DNA of 64,000 nucleotides, from the NCBI GenBank assembly GCA_963526735.1, contig CAURNU010000001.1, positions 1-64,000 of the forward strand, given 5' to 3'. The number at the start of each line of letters is the position of its first letter. Within the stretch, counting starts at the first letter, position 1. A program made the translations under genes and the position numbers. The notes below the pieces were generated by a model. That model made no database searches and was not told where the DNA came from. It worked only from the letters and a program-made list of their open reading frames with translations. Positions 33,745-42,139 of the stretch are shown here, in pieces. The stretch comes from CAMUQR01 sp963526735. Its GTDB lineage: Bacteria > Patescibacteriota > Saccharimonadia > Saccharimonadales > Saccharimonadaceae.

Positions 33745-35856
33745 TTATTTTGCATCCTTCATTGATAGTTTCAAACGACCTTTGTCGTCAATTGCCACTA
33801 ATTTAACCTTAACTTCGGCACCGAGATGGACCACATCTTCGACTTTGGCCACGCGATGGTCAGCCATTTCCGAAATATGAACCATCCCGTCGATACCTGG
33901 CATAATATTAACGAAAGCGCCAAATTCTTTAATCGAGACCACTTTACCGGTGTAAATCTGACCAACTTCTGGTTCCATCGTTAAGCTCTTAACCCATTCA
34001 AGAGCTTTTGTAATCGCTTCAGCATCCACCGCCGAGATCGTCACCAGACCATCATCCGCGATGTCGATTTCGGCACCAGTTGTGCTGGTAATTTCACGAA
34101 TTGTCTCACCACCTTTGCCAATCACCGCCCCGATCTTATCTGGATTAATCATCAGTTTTTCAATGCGTGGTGCGTATTGGCTCAGTTCCTTGCGTGGCGC
34201 TGGCAAAATTGACAACATGTGTTCCATAATTTTTTCGCGACCTTCTTTAGCCCGTAAAATTGCTTTTCGTAAAACCTCCACAGGCAAACCATGGACTTTC
34301 ATATCCATCTGCAGAGCCGTCACACCCAGTTCCGTACCAGTTGCTTTAAAATCCATATCACCGGCAAAATCTTCAGTATCAGCAATATCCGTCAAAATAT
34401 ATGGTTGACCATCTTCGCCCATCATCAAGCCCATTGCCACACCTGATACTGGGCGTTTTAGAGGCACACCAGCATCCATCAAAGCTAAACAGCTCGAACA
34501 AGTTGCAGCCATCGAGGTTGAGCCATTTTGCGACATAATTTCAGTCACCGAGCGAATAGCGTATGGGAAATCTTCTTTAGCTGGCAACACTGGCTCAAGC
34601 GCCCGCTCCGCTAGATAACCGTGACCAATTTCCCGACGACCTGGCGAACCAAGACGACCACACTCGCCGACAGTATAGCTTGGAGCGTTGTAGTGGTGCA
34701 TATAGCGACGCTCACCATCGGTAATTTCCATCGTATCAACAGTTTGCGCATAAGACAGCGGCGCTAAAGTCACAATATTCATCGCCTGAGTTACCCCGCG
34801 AGTAAACAGACTCGAGCCGTGAGTGCGTGGCAAAATACCAACTTCACTCGACAAAGGCCTAATTTCGTCCAGCGCTCGACCATCTGGTCGCACACCATCT
34901 TCAATAATACCTCGACGCACATCCTTGTGTGATTCCATCGTGAATGCTTCGTCATATTGAGCTTTAACTTCGGCATAAGCTTCACCGTGCTGAGCTTCTA
35001 GCTCGGTGTGCATTTGTTGGCGTAATTCCTCAACTACTCGATTGCGATATGGATATTGTTGGCGCATATCTGGGGTAAATTTGCCCTGGCACCACTGCTC
35101 CACTTCTGCCAAAATCGCCTCGTCTGGCTTAACTAATTCATATGGCAACGGCTCAACTGCTAATTTTGCCACTAATTCTTTTTGTAGTTCAATCGCTGGT
35201 TGCATCGCTTGATGTGCCCAGGCGAAGGCATCCACCAATAAGGTTTCTGGCACTTCATTTGCCCCAGCTTCTACCATAGTAATACCGCTAGCAATACCCG
35301 CCACGGTTAAATCAATACTTGAGCGTGCTTGTTCTTCAGGGTTAGCAAAAGCCTTAAATTGTCCATCAACATAAGCCACCCGCAAACCAGCCACCGGTCC
35401 GTCAAATGGCACCCCAGCAACCATCAAAGCAGTACTGGTGGCAATCATCGCCACGATGTCTGGGCGAAAATCCGGATCCATCGACAACACACTAGCCACC
35501 GCTTGAACTTCCTGGCGATAGCCTTTTGGAAACAGTGGTCGAATTGGTCGATCAATCAACCGACCCGACAAAATTGCCTGATCGCTTGGTCGGCCTTCGC
35601 GTTTAATAAACCGCGAACCAGAAATCTTACCAGCTGCATAAAATTTTTCTTCATAGTCAATCGACAACGGAAAATAATCCCGCGTTGGATCAACTTTGCC
35701 AACCATCACATTGCCGAGCACCACCGTATCGCCATAGCGCGCTAACACGCTAGCGGTGGTTCGAAAGCCAACTCGGTTGACCTCCAGCGTCAGTTGGCGT
35801 CCACACAGCTCGCCCGACACTGAGATAATATCTTTGCCCAAAGGGTTTATAATCAT
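33745..35856 (-). CDS. pnp: Polyribonucleotide nucleotidyltransferase (703 aa)
   Basis: A phosphorolytic 3'-5' exoribonuclease of the RNA degradosome type. Two RNase PH domains (about 1-140 and 310-540) flank a helical linker. The second core carries FTRGVTQAMNIVTLAP and SEIMSQNGSTSMA-type motifs (here TEIMSQNGSTSMAATCSS). A KH domain (about 550-615, IGAVIGKGGETIREI) and an S1 domain (about 620-695, GKVVSIKEFGAFVNIMPGIDGMVHISEM) close the protein. Length is normal. The ribosome site AAAGGAG is partly enclosed in a leader stem. It is usually next to rpsO; here an exported protein gene lies between them. Confidence 0.97.
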   Translation of the reverse strand: MIINPLGKDIISVSGELCGRQLTLEVNRVGFRTTASVLARYGDTVVLGNVMVGKVDPTRDYFPLSIDYEEKFYAAGKISGSRFIKREGRPSDQAILSGRLIDRPIRPLFPKGYRQEVQAVASVLSMDPDFRPDIVAMIATSTALMVAGVPFDGPVAGLRVAYVDGQFKAFANPEEQARSSIDLTVAGIASGITMVEAGANEVPETLLVDAFAWAHQAMQPAIELQKELVAKLAVEPLPYELVKPDEAILAEVEQWCQGKFTPDMRQQYPYRNRVVEELRQQMHTELEAQHGEAYAEVKAQYDEAFTMESHKDVRRGIIEDGVRPDGRALDEIRPLSSEVGILPRTHGSSLFTRGVTQAMNIVTLAPLSYAQTVDTMEITDGERRYMHHYNAPSYTVGECGRLGSPGRREIGHGYLAERALEPVLPAKEDFPYAIRSVTEIMSQNGSTSMAATCSSCLALMDAGVPLKRPVSGVAMGLMMGEDGQPYILTDIADTEDFAGDMDFKATGTELGVTALQMDMKVHGLPVEVLRKAILRAKEGREKIMEHMLSILPAPRKELSQYAPRIEKLMINPDKIGAVIGKGGETIREITSTTGAEIDIADDGLVTISAVDAEAITKALEWVKSLTMEPEVGQIYTGKVVSIKEFGAFVNIMPGIDGMVHISEMADHRVAKVEDVVHLGAEVKVKLVAIDDKGRLKLSMKDAK

Positions 35857-35949
35857 AGATTCTCCTTTCGCTAGATGAGAAGCAGGTTTTGGATTTTAGC
35901 GTTTTAAACTCCAGAATCTACCACACATCCAGCCCTTAATCATGCTTTT
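35857..35949 (-). promoter_or_regulatory. Leader of pnp with a nested stem around the ribosome site
   Basis: TAGATTCT (minus strand, 35920-35913) can pair with AGAATCTA (35863-35856), which ends at the ATG. Inside it TAGCG/CGCTA (35897-35901 with 35869-35873) can pair. The Shine-Dalgarno AAAGGAG lies between the strands. In E. coli pnp is autoregulated through a leader stem; whether this is comparable is a guess. Confidence 0.4.
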
Positions 35950-35978
35950 AGTATAACAAATCACCCCCTGTTTTTCAA
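35950..35978 (-). promoter_or_regulatory. Promoter of pnp
   Basis: Minus strand: TTGAAA (35978-35973), a 17-base spacer ending TTTGT, then TATACT (35955-35950). Confidence 0.7.
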
Positions 35979-36010
35979 ATCAACCACTACTTCAGAATCA
36001 GCCTCTAAGA

Positions 36011-36039
36011 TTGACTTTTTACATCAAATATGCTACAAT
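36011..36039 (+). promoter_or_regulatory. Promoter of the exported 288-aa protein
   Basis: TTGACT (36011-36016), a 17-base spacer ending TGC, TACAAT (36034-36039). The leader is about 25 bases and has no ribosome site. Confidence 0.7.
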
Positions 36040-36072
36040 ATAAGTATAGCTTTATTTAAATTTAACAAACAC

Positions 36073-36939
36073 ATGGAACGATCAAACAAACCTTACCCCC
36101 ACCCTAAACCCGAGCATCATCCCAGCCGACATGATAAATCTGCCGAGCGATTAAATGCCCGCGACAAGGCCTTTTTGCGTAAAATCGGCGCTCTGACTCT
36201 CGCCGTCACCACTGCCGTTGGCGTTTTGACTTTTGGTGATAAATCAGAAGAAATACCGACTCCTACTCCCCAGACTGAACAGTCAGCTGATGACAAGCCC
36301 ACTCTCGACGATCTCCTTCAACACGCTGAGACCGCTATTACAACCATCTCTGCAAAGTTATTCGAGACTGCTGATCCTGCACCATTTAATTCGCTCACAC
36401 CCGAGAAACATATTCCGCTCGAGGCACATAAAGGTGCTTTTAAATCATTTATGGATTACCAAATGATTACTGATCCGACTTCAAGGCAGTTTCAACTACA
36501 AGGCCAGCCTCAAACTTTTACTAACCAGCAGGGTTTGCGCTGTTATAATTACCAAGATTGCGAGTTACCAATGGTGGCTGTTGGTACTGGCATCACCGAC
36601 AAGATTGGTAAAGTCGTGAGAATGACGTTTGATAATGACGGCCAACAGCATACTCATTACTTCATCGTAGGTGACTTCAAAGCCAACCATGACACCGATG
36701 ATCAGCGTCACATCGAGATGAAACAAGACGGTAGCGTCGTGGAGTTTTTGATTGATAAAAATGTTTTTTATAATCACCAGCCTACCGCCACTCGCATCGG
36801 TGACCTCTCTTATTACCAAGATGACAACTATAATTTTCAAGGCAATATTAAAGAGATTTTTGTATATCCAGATGATGTCTTGTCGAATCCGCCAGTTCCG
36901 GCTCCATCTGCTACCGACCCCAACCCAAAAATGCGCTAG
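36073..36939 (+). CDS. Membrane-anchored extracellular protein with a conserved beta domain (288 aa)
   Basis: A basic His/Pro-rich N-terminus, one membrane helix (about 40-56, IGALTLAVTTAVGVLTFG), a Thr/Pro/Asp linker, then a domain (about 125-280). Its pattern is FMDYQMITDPTSRQFQLQ ... AVGTGI ... IGKVVRMTF ... YFIVGDFKAN(x)DT ... DGSVVEFLIDK ... IGDLSYY. From memory this resembles a domain in Firmicutes and phage proteins (YMDY..IT..S.Q..LQ ... GS..VEFIVD). No catalytic role is known to me. It ends in a Pro/Ala tail. No Shine-Dalgarno site. Stop codon inside the terminator stem. Confidence 0.65.
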   Translation: MERSNKPYPHPKPEHHPSRHDKSAERLNARDKAFLRKIGALTLAVTTAVGVLTFGDKSEEIPTPTPQTEQSADDKPTLDDLLQHAETAITTISAKLFETADPAPFNSLTPEKHIPLEAHKGAFKSFMDYQMITDPTSRQFQLQGQPQTFTNQQGLRCYNYQDCELPMVAVGTGITDKIGKVVRMTFDNDGQQHTHYFIVGDFKANHDTDDQRHIEMKQDGSVVEFLIDKNVFYNHQPTATRIGDLSYYQDDNYNFQGNIKEIFVYPDDVLSNPPVPAPSATDPNPKMR

Positions 36940-36956
36940 AACTAGCGCATTTTTAG
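36931..36956 (+). terminator. Terminator of the exported protein gene
   Basis: ATGCGCTA (36931-36938) pairs with TAGCGCAT (36943-36950), then TTTTT. The stop codon (36937-36939) overlaps the stem. Confidence 0.85.
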
Positions 36957-36959
36957 ATA

Positions 36960-36991
36960 GCTAAAACTAAAACTGCGCTTATTTGCGCAGT
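36960..36991 (-). terminator. Terminator of rpsO
   Basis: Minus strand ACTGCGC (36991-36985) pairs with GCGCAGT (36978-36972), followed by TTTTAGTTTTAG. The rpsO stop codon TAA (36979-36981) lies in the loop, an extreme compaction. Confidence 0.8.
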
Positions 36992-37245
36992 CCTAGTGTT
37001 TGAATGGTTTTTTTGTAAGATTCGTAATCTTTTTTCTCGAGATATTTGAGAAGTTTTTTACGCTTACCAACCATCTGGATCAAGCCACGACGAGCCATTT
37101 TATCTTGTTTGTTGGTCTTGAGGTGTTCGATAATCTCGTTGATACGAGCGGTCAAAATTGACACTTGTGCCTCTGGTGAACCAACATCATTTGCTCCGCG
37201 TTGGGTTTGCTTGATTGCTTTAGCTTTATTATCTTTGGTAATCAT
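36979..37245 (-). CDS. rpsO: 30S ribosomal protein S15 (88 aa)
   Basis: Binds 16S rRNA in the central domain. The core GSPEAQVSILTARINEIIEHLKTNKQD and RRGLIQMVGKRKKLLKYL is unmistakable. Normal length. The -10 box TAAAAT ends 8 bases before the ATG, and no ribosome site is visible, so even this ribosomal protein appears to be leaderless. It is separated from pnp, its usual neighbour, by the exported protein gene. Confidence 0.97.
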   Translation of the reverse strand: MITKDNKAKAIKQTQRGANDVGSPEAQVSILTARINEIIEHLKTNKQDKMARRGLIQMVGKRKKLLKYLEKKDYESYKKTIQTLGLRK

Positions 37246-37253
37246 CGTAAATT

Positions 37254-37282
37254 ATTTTACCAGATATAAACGGTTTTTACAA
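37254..37282 (-). promoter_or_regulatory. Promoter of rpsO, leaderless
   Basis: Minus strand: TTGTAA (37282-37277), a 17-base spacer, TAAAAT (37259-37254), then 8 bases to the ATG at 37245. Confidence 0.7.
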
Positions 37283-37290
37283 GTCTAGTT

Positions 37291-40200
37291 TTATAAGATA
37301 TTCCAGTAGTCCGTTTTATTCTGTAAGAACTGGCAAAACTCAATATTTCTGCGAATTAATCGATCATATGCTAGGTCTAATCCTCGATCTGTAAAAGTTA
37401 TTTTTCTATCTTTTATAGTGTAATATTGCTGATCATCTTGATTCTGAGGAATATTAAGATAATATTTTAACCATATTCGACCGTACGAATCATTCTCGGG
37501 GTTATTATAATTTAAAACCAAAGACAGATTGCGTTCTAGGCGTTTTTTAAATTCCGACTTCGCTTCAGCTTCAGGTAAAGTTTGAACCATCTCAATATCG
37601 TTGAGAACAATTGCCGACCCCCTGCCTACATCAGTACGACCCACATAATTACCGTTATCATCATAAAAACTACCGTGATCTGACCATGGATCAATACCGT
37701 TTTGGCCATTAACATAAGACTGTTCCTGACGATCAGCGTTAGTAATTAAACGTGCATTACCAACTAACCGACCAAGGCGGTCATTAAAAGTTTGTCCATC
37801 AGCTTCTGCCACATTACGTTTGCGCTTAAGTAACATACCAAATTGCATATCATCCGCCCCAACTTGAAACATCTGCCCGTTAAAACCAAAACCAATTTCA
37901 GCAACTGATTTTGCCCGTAAAGCAAAGTTCGCACCAGCGGTATGAATATTGCCTCGCGCTTTGCTATAAATATTCATCGCTTGAAGCATTTCTAGACCCA
38001 AGGACAAAACTGGATTACGCTGTGCTAACTTACGATCGAAATACGTCACTCCACTAAACACTTCGACATCCGACAAGCGGTCAGCAACGTTAATCATATT
38101 TTTAAAGTAATCCTTGTCCAGCGCTTCCACGTCAGCATCATTACGGATTAACAACGGATTAAAATCTTTCGATGCCCGACCCTCACGGATATTTTGGCCC
38201 ATTGCTGACAACAGAATATCTATATTGTGTTTAGTGATCTGATTGATCGCATTACCGCTAGCTTTAAGCTGAGCATCCGTAAAGGTGTTGTAAATAGCAT
38301 AAACTTGAACATTTGGATTATCAGCTTGAAATTGCTTAATTGTATCAACGGTTTTTTGGATATTAGCAAGTTTTAGGGGGTCATTCTGATCCTGATAGCG
38401 CCAGTTGACGTTCAAGAAAATCGCCACTTCTTTTTGCTGGTTGTTGCGCTTGATTTGTTCAGCATAACCACGTTGTAAAATATCGCCCAGTTTATTTGCT
38501 TCACTCTCACCCGCTGCATACACTGGAACATGTAAAACTGCCTTAGTTTCCGCCGATAGTTGATCAAGCTTCGACTCAGCGACTTTCTTTTTAACCCATT
38601 CAGCGTATTGTTTACCATTTTGTTGCTCAATATTATGGTCATACCACTGCATCACACGACCTAAATCATTCTCCAATGCCTGACGCCCAGCATTCGGATA
38701 AAAAATTTGTCGGTCACGCTCAATTTGTTCCGAATCAGAAACCGGCTGATTGAGCTTATTATAATTATAAATTGATGATTGACCATTGTTGTATGATAAA
38801 TAATAATCCACCTCACCAATTTGTGGTTCGACATTATTCGTGCGACCATAACGAATCGGCGGTAATTCACGGTGGGTATAAATTGGAATAAACGGAGGTA
38901 ATGCCAAATTATCCATCAAATTGACCTTCACTTCTGGAGCAGTAATAGTGTAGTTGAAGACTTGCTTGAGTCGTTTGACGCTTTCGGTAATCATTGAGTC
39001 TTTAAAACTATCATCACCAGAGATAGTTGCAAGTGGCGCAATCATCATTTCGCCTTTATTATTTAAGCCTAATTCACTTGCAGCTTGAATAAAACCGCCG
39101 TTAAAATCCACCTCCTGACCTTGTATATTAAACAGCTGATAAGCTGGATTATCTGGAGTGATCGTCACTATTCCGTTAGTATCTGGCTGAAAATCAAAAT
39201 TCAGTTTTTGCGAGGAACGAGTAGCTGAAATAAAGATTTTTTGCGATAGATTATCGGCCACATTACCGCCATGTATTGAGCCACCCGCCACCATACGATT
39301 CGTCAAGAGCTGAATTTCACCATTTTTACCAAGTTCCAAATCTAAACGCAATTCATTATGATCAGCATAAGCTGTATCATTATCATACCAATAACGAATA
39401 CTAGTCTTAAGCATATCCCCGCGATTCTGATTTAAGAACTGCTGGGCATTAACTTTTTGAGTCACTTGCTCAATTTTATCAACTACCGTAGCAGAATTCA
39501 CATCAACCACAAAACCATTTTCTTGCAATAATTTCAGTGAATCATGCGATAAATTACCATGCGAGTCAAACCGCAAATCATTAATCACTAATTTGCCAGT
39601 TCGATCAAAAATATCTACCCCACCAGATTGCTCATCAGCCACCATCTGAAAACCGCCATCCAACTTAATACTTTCGACATTACCCAGTGAGCTCAATTGA
39701 CTCACTTCTTGCTCCAAAAATCCGGATTTTGTTGGCAATGTCTCAGCGCCCAAGCCCGTTAGACGCGCCAATAGCGTGTCTTGCACTTCAGCGTCGGGTG
39801 CATAAGTTTGCTTACCTGCCAACCCCTCCACTACGCCGTGAAGCGAGTCATCAAAAAACGCTCGAACTTCCTGAGAGGCTAAACCAATCACCGCACCTTT
39901 AGCAGTTTCGGTCATGACTTTTTGAAAAACCCGTTTGCGTTTAAAATTGCGAAATGCCTTATCCTTTATATCGATATCATTTTCCGCCCCTTCATTAAAC
40001 GCCTCCTCAATCGTGCCCACCAATTTACGATAATCTTGTTTTAAATCACCAGTTGTTGCAAGATTATCCATTGCAAATACCTCTGCAGCTACATCTGGTC
40101 GAGCAGTCATAATCTTGCGCAATAAAACATTCATCTGCGCTTTTTTAACATCAATATCCCAGCGTTGCTGTTGCATCGCTTCCAAGCTATCATAATGAAT

Positions 40201-41781
40201 TAAATCAATTTTATTCGTGTCACTAATTTTAATCCGAGAATCGGTGTAAGCCACGTGAGAAATTTCATTATGCAAAATACCGGCAATTTCCGCCACAAAG
40301 TCGGCCGGATCGCCCTCAAAACTAGCTTGTTTTTCTGCAATCCAAGCATCAATCATTACTTTTTCGTCTTCTGGCGATAAGTCAGATTGTAAATCGGGCA
40401 AACTAGCAAATCCTAACTCAAAATCTTCAATCAGCTCGTTAGCCGTCACAGTTTCATAAGCAAATTGCTCTAATCGCTGACGCTCTGCATCAGCTAAACT
40501 AGCCACCTCACCGCCCTGCGCTAACTGCCGTTGTTGCAAATTACGTGCTTCTTCCTGTCGATACGCTTCTTCGATTCCACCAATTACTCCAGATGCAATT
40601 GCCCCACCGAAAACTGGAATTGCCTTCGCAACGGTACTACGTCCAACTCGTTTGAACAAAAAATTAGCCACGCCTGATGCAACTGCCACACCAGCCGCCA
40701 CCATTTCCGGTTTTACCAGCAAGCGTGAAGTTGATGGATCTTGGTTAAGGCGCTCAATCAGACACTCGGTTTTTGTCAAACGCATCTCCGTGCGGGCGGT
40801 ATTACGACTCTCGCCAGTATAAATTTCTACCTCAGCTAGCACTTGGCGAATCGCCTCGTCTCGATCAAGATTATTAGCCACTGCCACATGTTCAGCTTTT
40901 TCACGCGCTATATCAGCGATAGCAGCAATATTATCAATGTAAAAATCACCACGTTGTAATAACGCTTCATCATGATACTGACGTTGGTATTCATTCATTT
41001 TAAGCTTGACAAGCTCATCAAAACTCCCCGCCTCGAGATCTGGTTGACGCATTTTTTGTTCCAACAACTCATAAATTATATTCTTCATTGCTCGACCAGA
41101 CTCAGTCGTATCATCAATAAGTTGTTTCTTCTCACCAGCCATTTGATGAATCATCTCATCACCCTCTTGCATAAAGCGTGCAATAGTCGTCTGATTAATC
41201 TTATCTTGCTGCTCAGGGGAGATATCGTGATTAATTAGAATGCTCTTGTTAGCCTTGATATTGTCTAAAGCTTCTTGTTTATAGCGATTAATAATCAGTT
41301 CGCGCCCCAGTGCGCCTTTCCAAATTTTATTCTTGAAGAAATTCTGGATACGACCTAGCTTTTCCATGTCGGACTCCATCTCTGCCTCCAGGCGACGATG
41401 TGCCGCCTCACGCGCCATCGCTTCGGCATCTTTCTGCTGATCCACCATAACCACACGCAACGCATCGTTGCGTGTCCAAGGTGCGTTTTCCGGCACTACT
41501 GGCGTCATCTCGTGTTCAGAGCTAAGCGGTTGTAGTTCAATCTCCTCGTCGCCATTGATTGGCGCGCCCTCTAAATTTTGCCCATCACGTTGCGCCATCT
41601 GACGTAAATGCTCTTCATACGCCATACCTTCTATAAGTCGTTGCCGCGCCTCATCAGAAAAATCACTAACTCCAGCCTCGCCATAAATCTCCTTCATAAA
41701 AGCCTCATATTCGGCCTCTTGCCCTGAAGCATTGGAGTTAGTATGTGCTTTCAACTCCTCTAAGCGTCGCTGACCTTCCAT
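37291..41781 (-). CDS. Giant protein with a C-terminal GT-A glycosyltransferase-like domain (1496 aa)
   Basis: No family recognised for most of it. Residues 1-340 are charged and helical. A hydrophobic Gly/Ala-rich segment lies at about 350-395 (AAGVAVASGVANFLF, FGGAIASGVIGG). A long mixed region follows to about 1100. The last 400 residues read as a family 2-like GT-A fold: a first strand AIFLNVNWRY (about 1117), a metal-type triplet in LLIRNDADVEALDKDYF (about 1210), the acceptor-side phrase TAGANFALRAKSVAEIGFGF, and GADDMQFGMLLKRKR (about 1313) as the catalytic-base box. It has a 97-aa partner gene 1 base upstream. It may modify an envelope polymer or protein; function is inferred. Confidence 0.7.
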   Translation of the reverse strand: MEGQRRLEELKAHTNSNASGQEAEYEAFMKEIYGEAGVSDFSDEARQRLIEGMAYEEHLRQMAQRDGQNLEGAPINGDEEIELQPLSSEHEMTPVVPENAPWTRNDALRVVMVDQQKDAEAMAREAAHRRLEAEMESDMEKLGRIQNFFKNKIWKGALGRELIINRYKQEALDNIKANKSILINHDISPEQQDKINQTTIARFMQEGDEMIHQMAGEKKQLIDDTTESGRAMKNIIYELLEQKMRQPDLEAGSFDELVKLKMNEYQRQYHDEALLQRGDFYIDNIAAIADIAREKAEHVAVANNLDRDEAIRQVLAEVEIYTGESRNTARTEMRLTKTECLIERLNQDPSTSRLLVKPEMVAAGVAVASGVANFLFKRVGRSTVAKAIPVFGGAIASGVIGGIEEAYRQEEARNLQQRQLAQGGEVASLADAERQRLEQFAYETVTANELIEDFELGFASLPDLQSDLSPEDEKVMIDAWIAEKQASFEGDPADFVAEIAGILHNEISHVAYTDSRIKISDTNKIDLIHYDSLEAMQQQRWDIDVKKAQMNVLLRKIMTARPDVAAEVFAMDNLATTGDLKQDYRKLVGTIEEAFNEGAENDIDIKDKAFRNFKRKRVFQKVMTETAKGAVIGLASQEVRAFFDDSLHGVVEGLAGKQTYAPDAEVQDTLLARLTGLGAETLPTKSGFLEQEVSQLSSLGNVESIKLDGGFQMVADEQSGGVDIFDRTGKLVINDLRFDSHGNLSHDSLKLLQENGFVVDVNSATVVDKIEQVTQKVNAQQFLNQNRGDMLKTSIRYWYDNDTAYADHNELRLDLELGKNGEIQLLTNRMVAGGSIHGGNVADNLSQKIFISATRSSQKLNFDFQPDTNGIVTITPDNPAYQLFNIQGQEVDFNGGFIQAASELGLNNKGEMMIAPLATISGDDSFKDSMITESVKRLKQVFNYTITAPEVKVNLMDNLALPPFIPIYTHRELPPIRYGRTNNVEPQIGEVDYYLSYNNGQSSIYNYNKLNQPVSDSEQIERDRQIFYPNAGRQALENDLGRVMQWYDHNIEQQNGKQYAEWVKKKVAESKLDQLSAETKAVLHVPVYAAGESEANKLGDILQRGYAEQIKRNNQQKEVAIFLNVNWRYQDQNDPLKLANIQKTVDTIKQFQADNPNVQVYAIYNTFTDAQLKASGNAINQITKHNIDILLSAMGQNIREGRASKDFNPLLIRNDADVEALDKDYFKNMINVADRLSDVEVFSGVTYFDRKLAQRNPVLSLGLEMLQAMNIYSKARGNIHTAGANFALRAKSVAEIGFGFNGQMFQVGADDMQFGMLLKRKRNVAEADGQTFNDRLGRLVGNARLITNADRQEQSYVNGQNGIDPWSDHGSFYDDNGNYVGRTDVGRGSAIVLNDIEMVQTLPEAEAKSEFKKRLERNLSLVLNYNNPENDSYGRIWLKYYLNIPQNQDDQQYYTIKDRKITFTDRGLDLAYDRLIRRNIEFCQFLQNKTDYWNIL

Positions 41782-41782
41782 A

Positions 41783-42076
41783 TTATTTTCCTAGATATTG
41801 CTGTCGAAAATTAATCATTGTTCTGGCAATGATTGCTTGCTGATTAATACCTGATCGCTCGACCACTTCCCAAACAATTGCCGGTGATTGTCCACTATCC
41901 ATGGCGTGATTTATTTCATCAACCATTTCCTCCGGTAAAGCATTAATAATGTCACGGTTAATTTGGTTTGTTAAACGCTCCACCATCTCCCTGGTCAATT
42001 CTTGTTCGGTTTCAGTGTCAAGCGTAGTATTTTTAGTTTTAATAATTTCTCGTACGAATTGTTCAAGTTGATCCAT
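41783..42076 (-). CDS. Small helical acidic protein (97 aa)
   Basis: An all-helical, Glu-rich protein without membrane segments. The region LDTETEQELTREMVERL followed by INALPEEMVDEINHAM recalls small CPR-restricted proteins such as those grouped as DUF5663, but this is a memory-based resemblance. The ribosome site AAGGAG precedes the ATG. It lies 1 base before the giant gene and is surely co-transcribed with it, so it may be a partner or chaperone for it. Confidence 0.65.
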   Translation of the reverse strand: MDQLEQFVREIIKTKNTTLDTETEQELTREMVERLTNQINRDIINALPEEMVDEINHAMDSGQSPAIVWEVVERSGINQQAIIARTMINFRQQYLGK

Positions 42077-42139
42077 ATCGCTCCTTATTGTGCTTATGAT
42101 TTATTATAGCATATTTTAATTAGCTAACAAGGTACGGCT

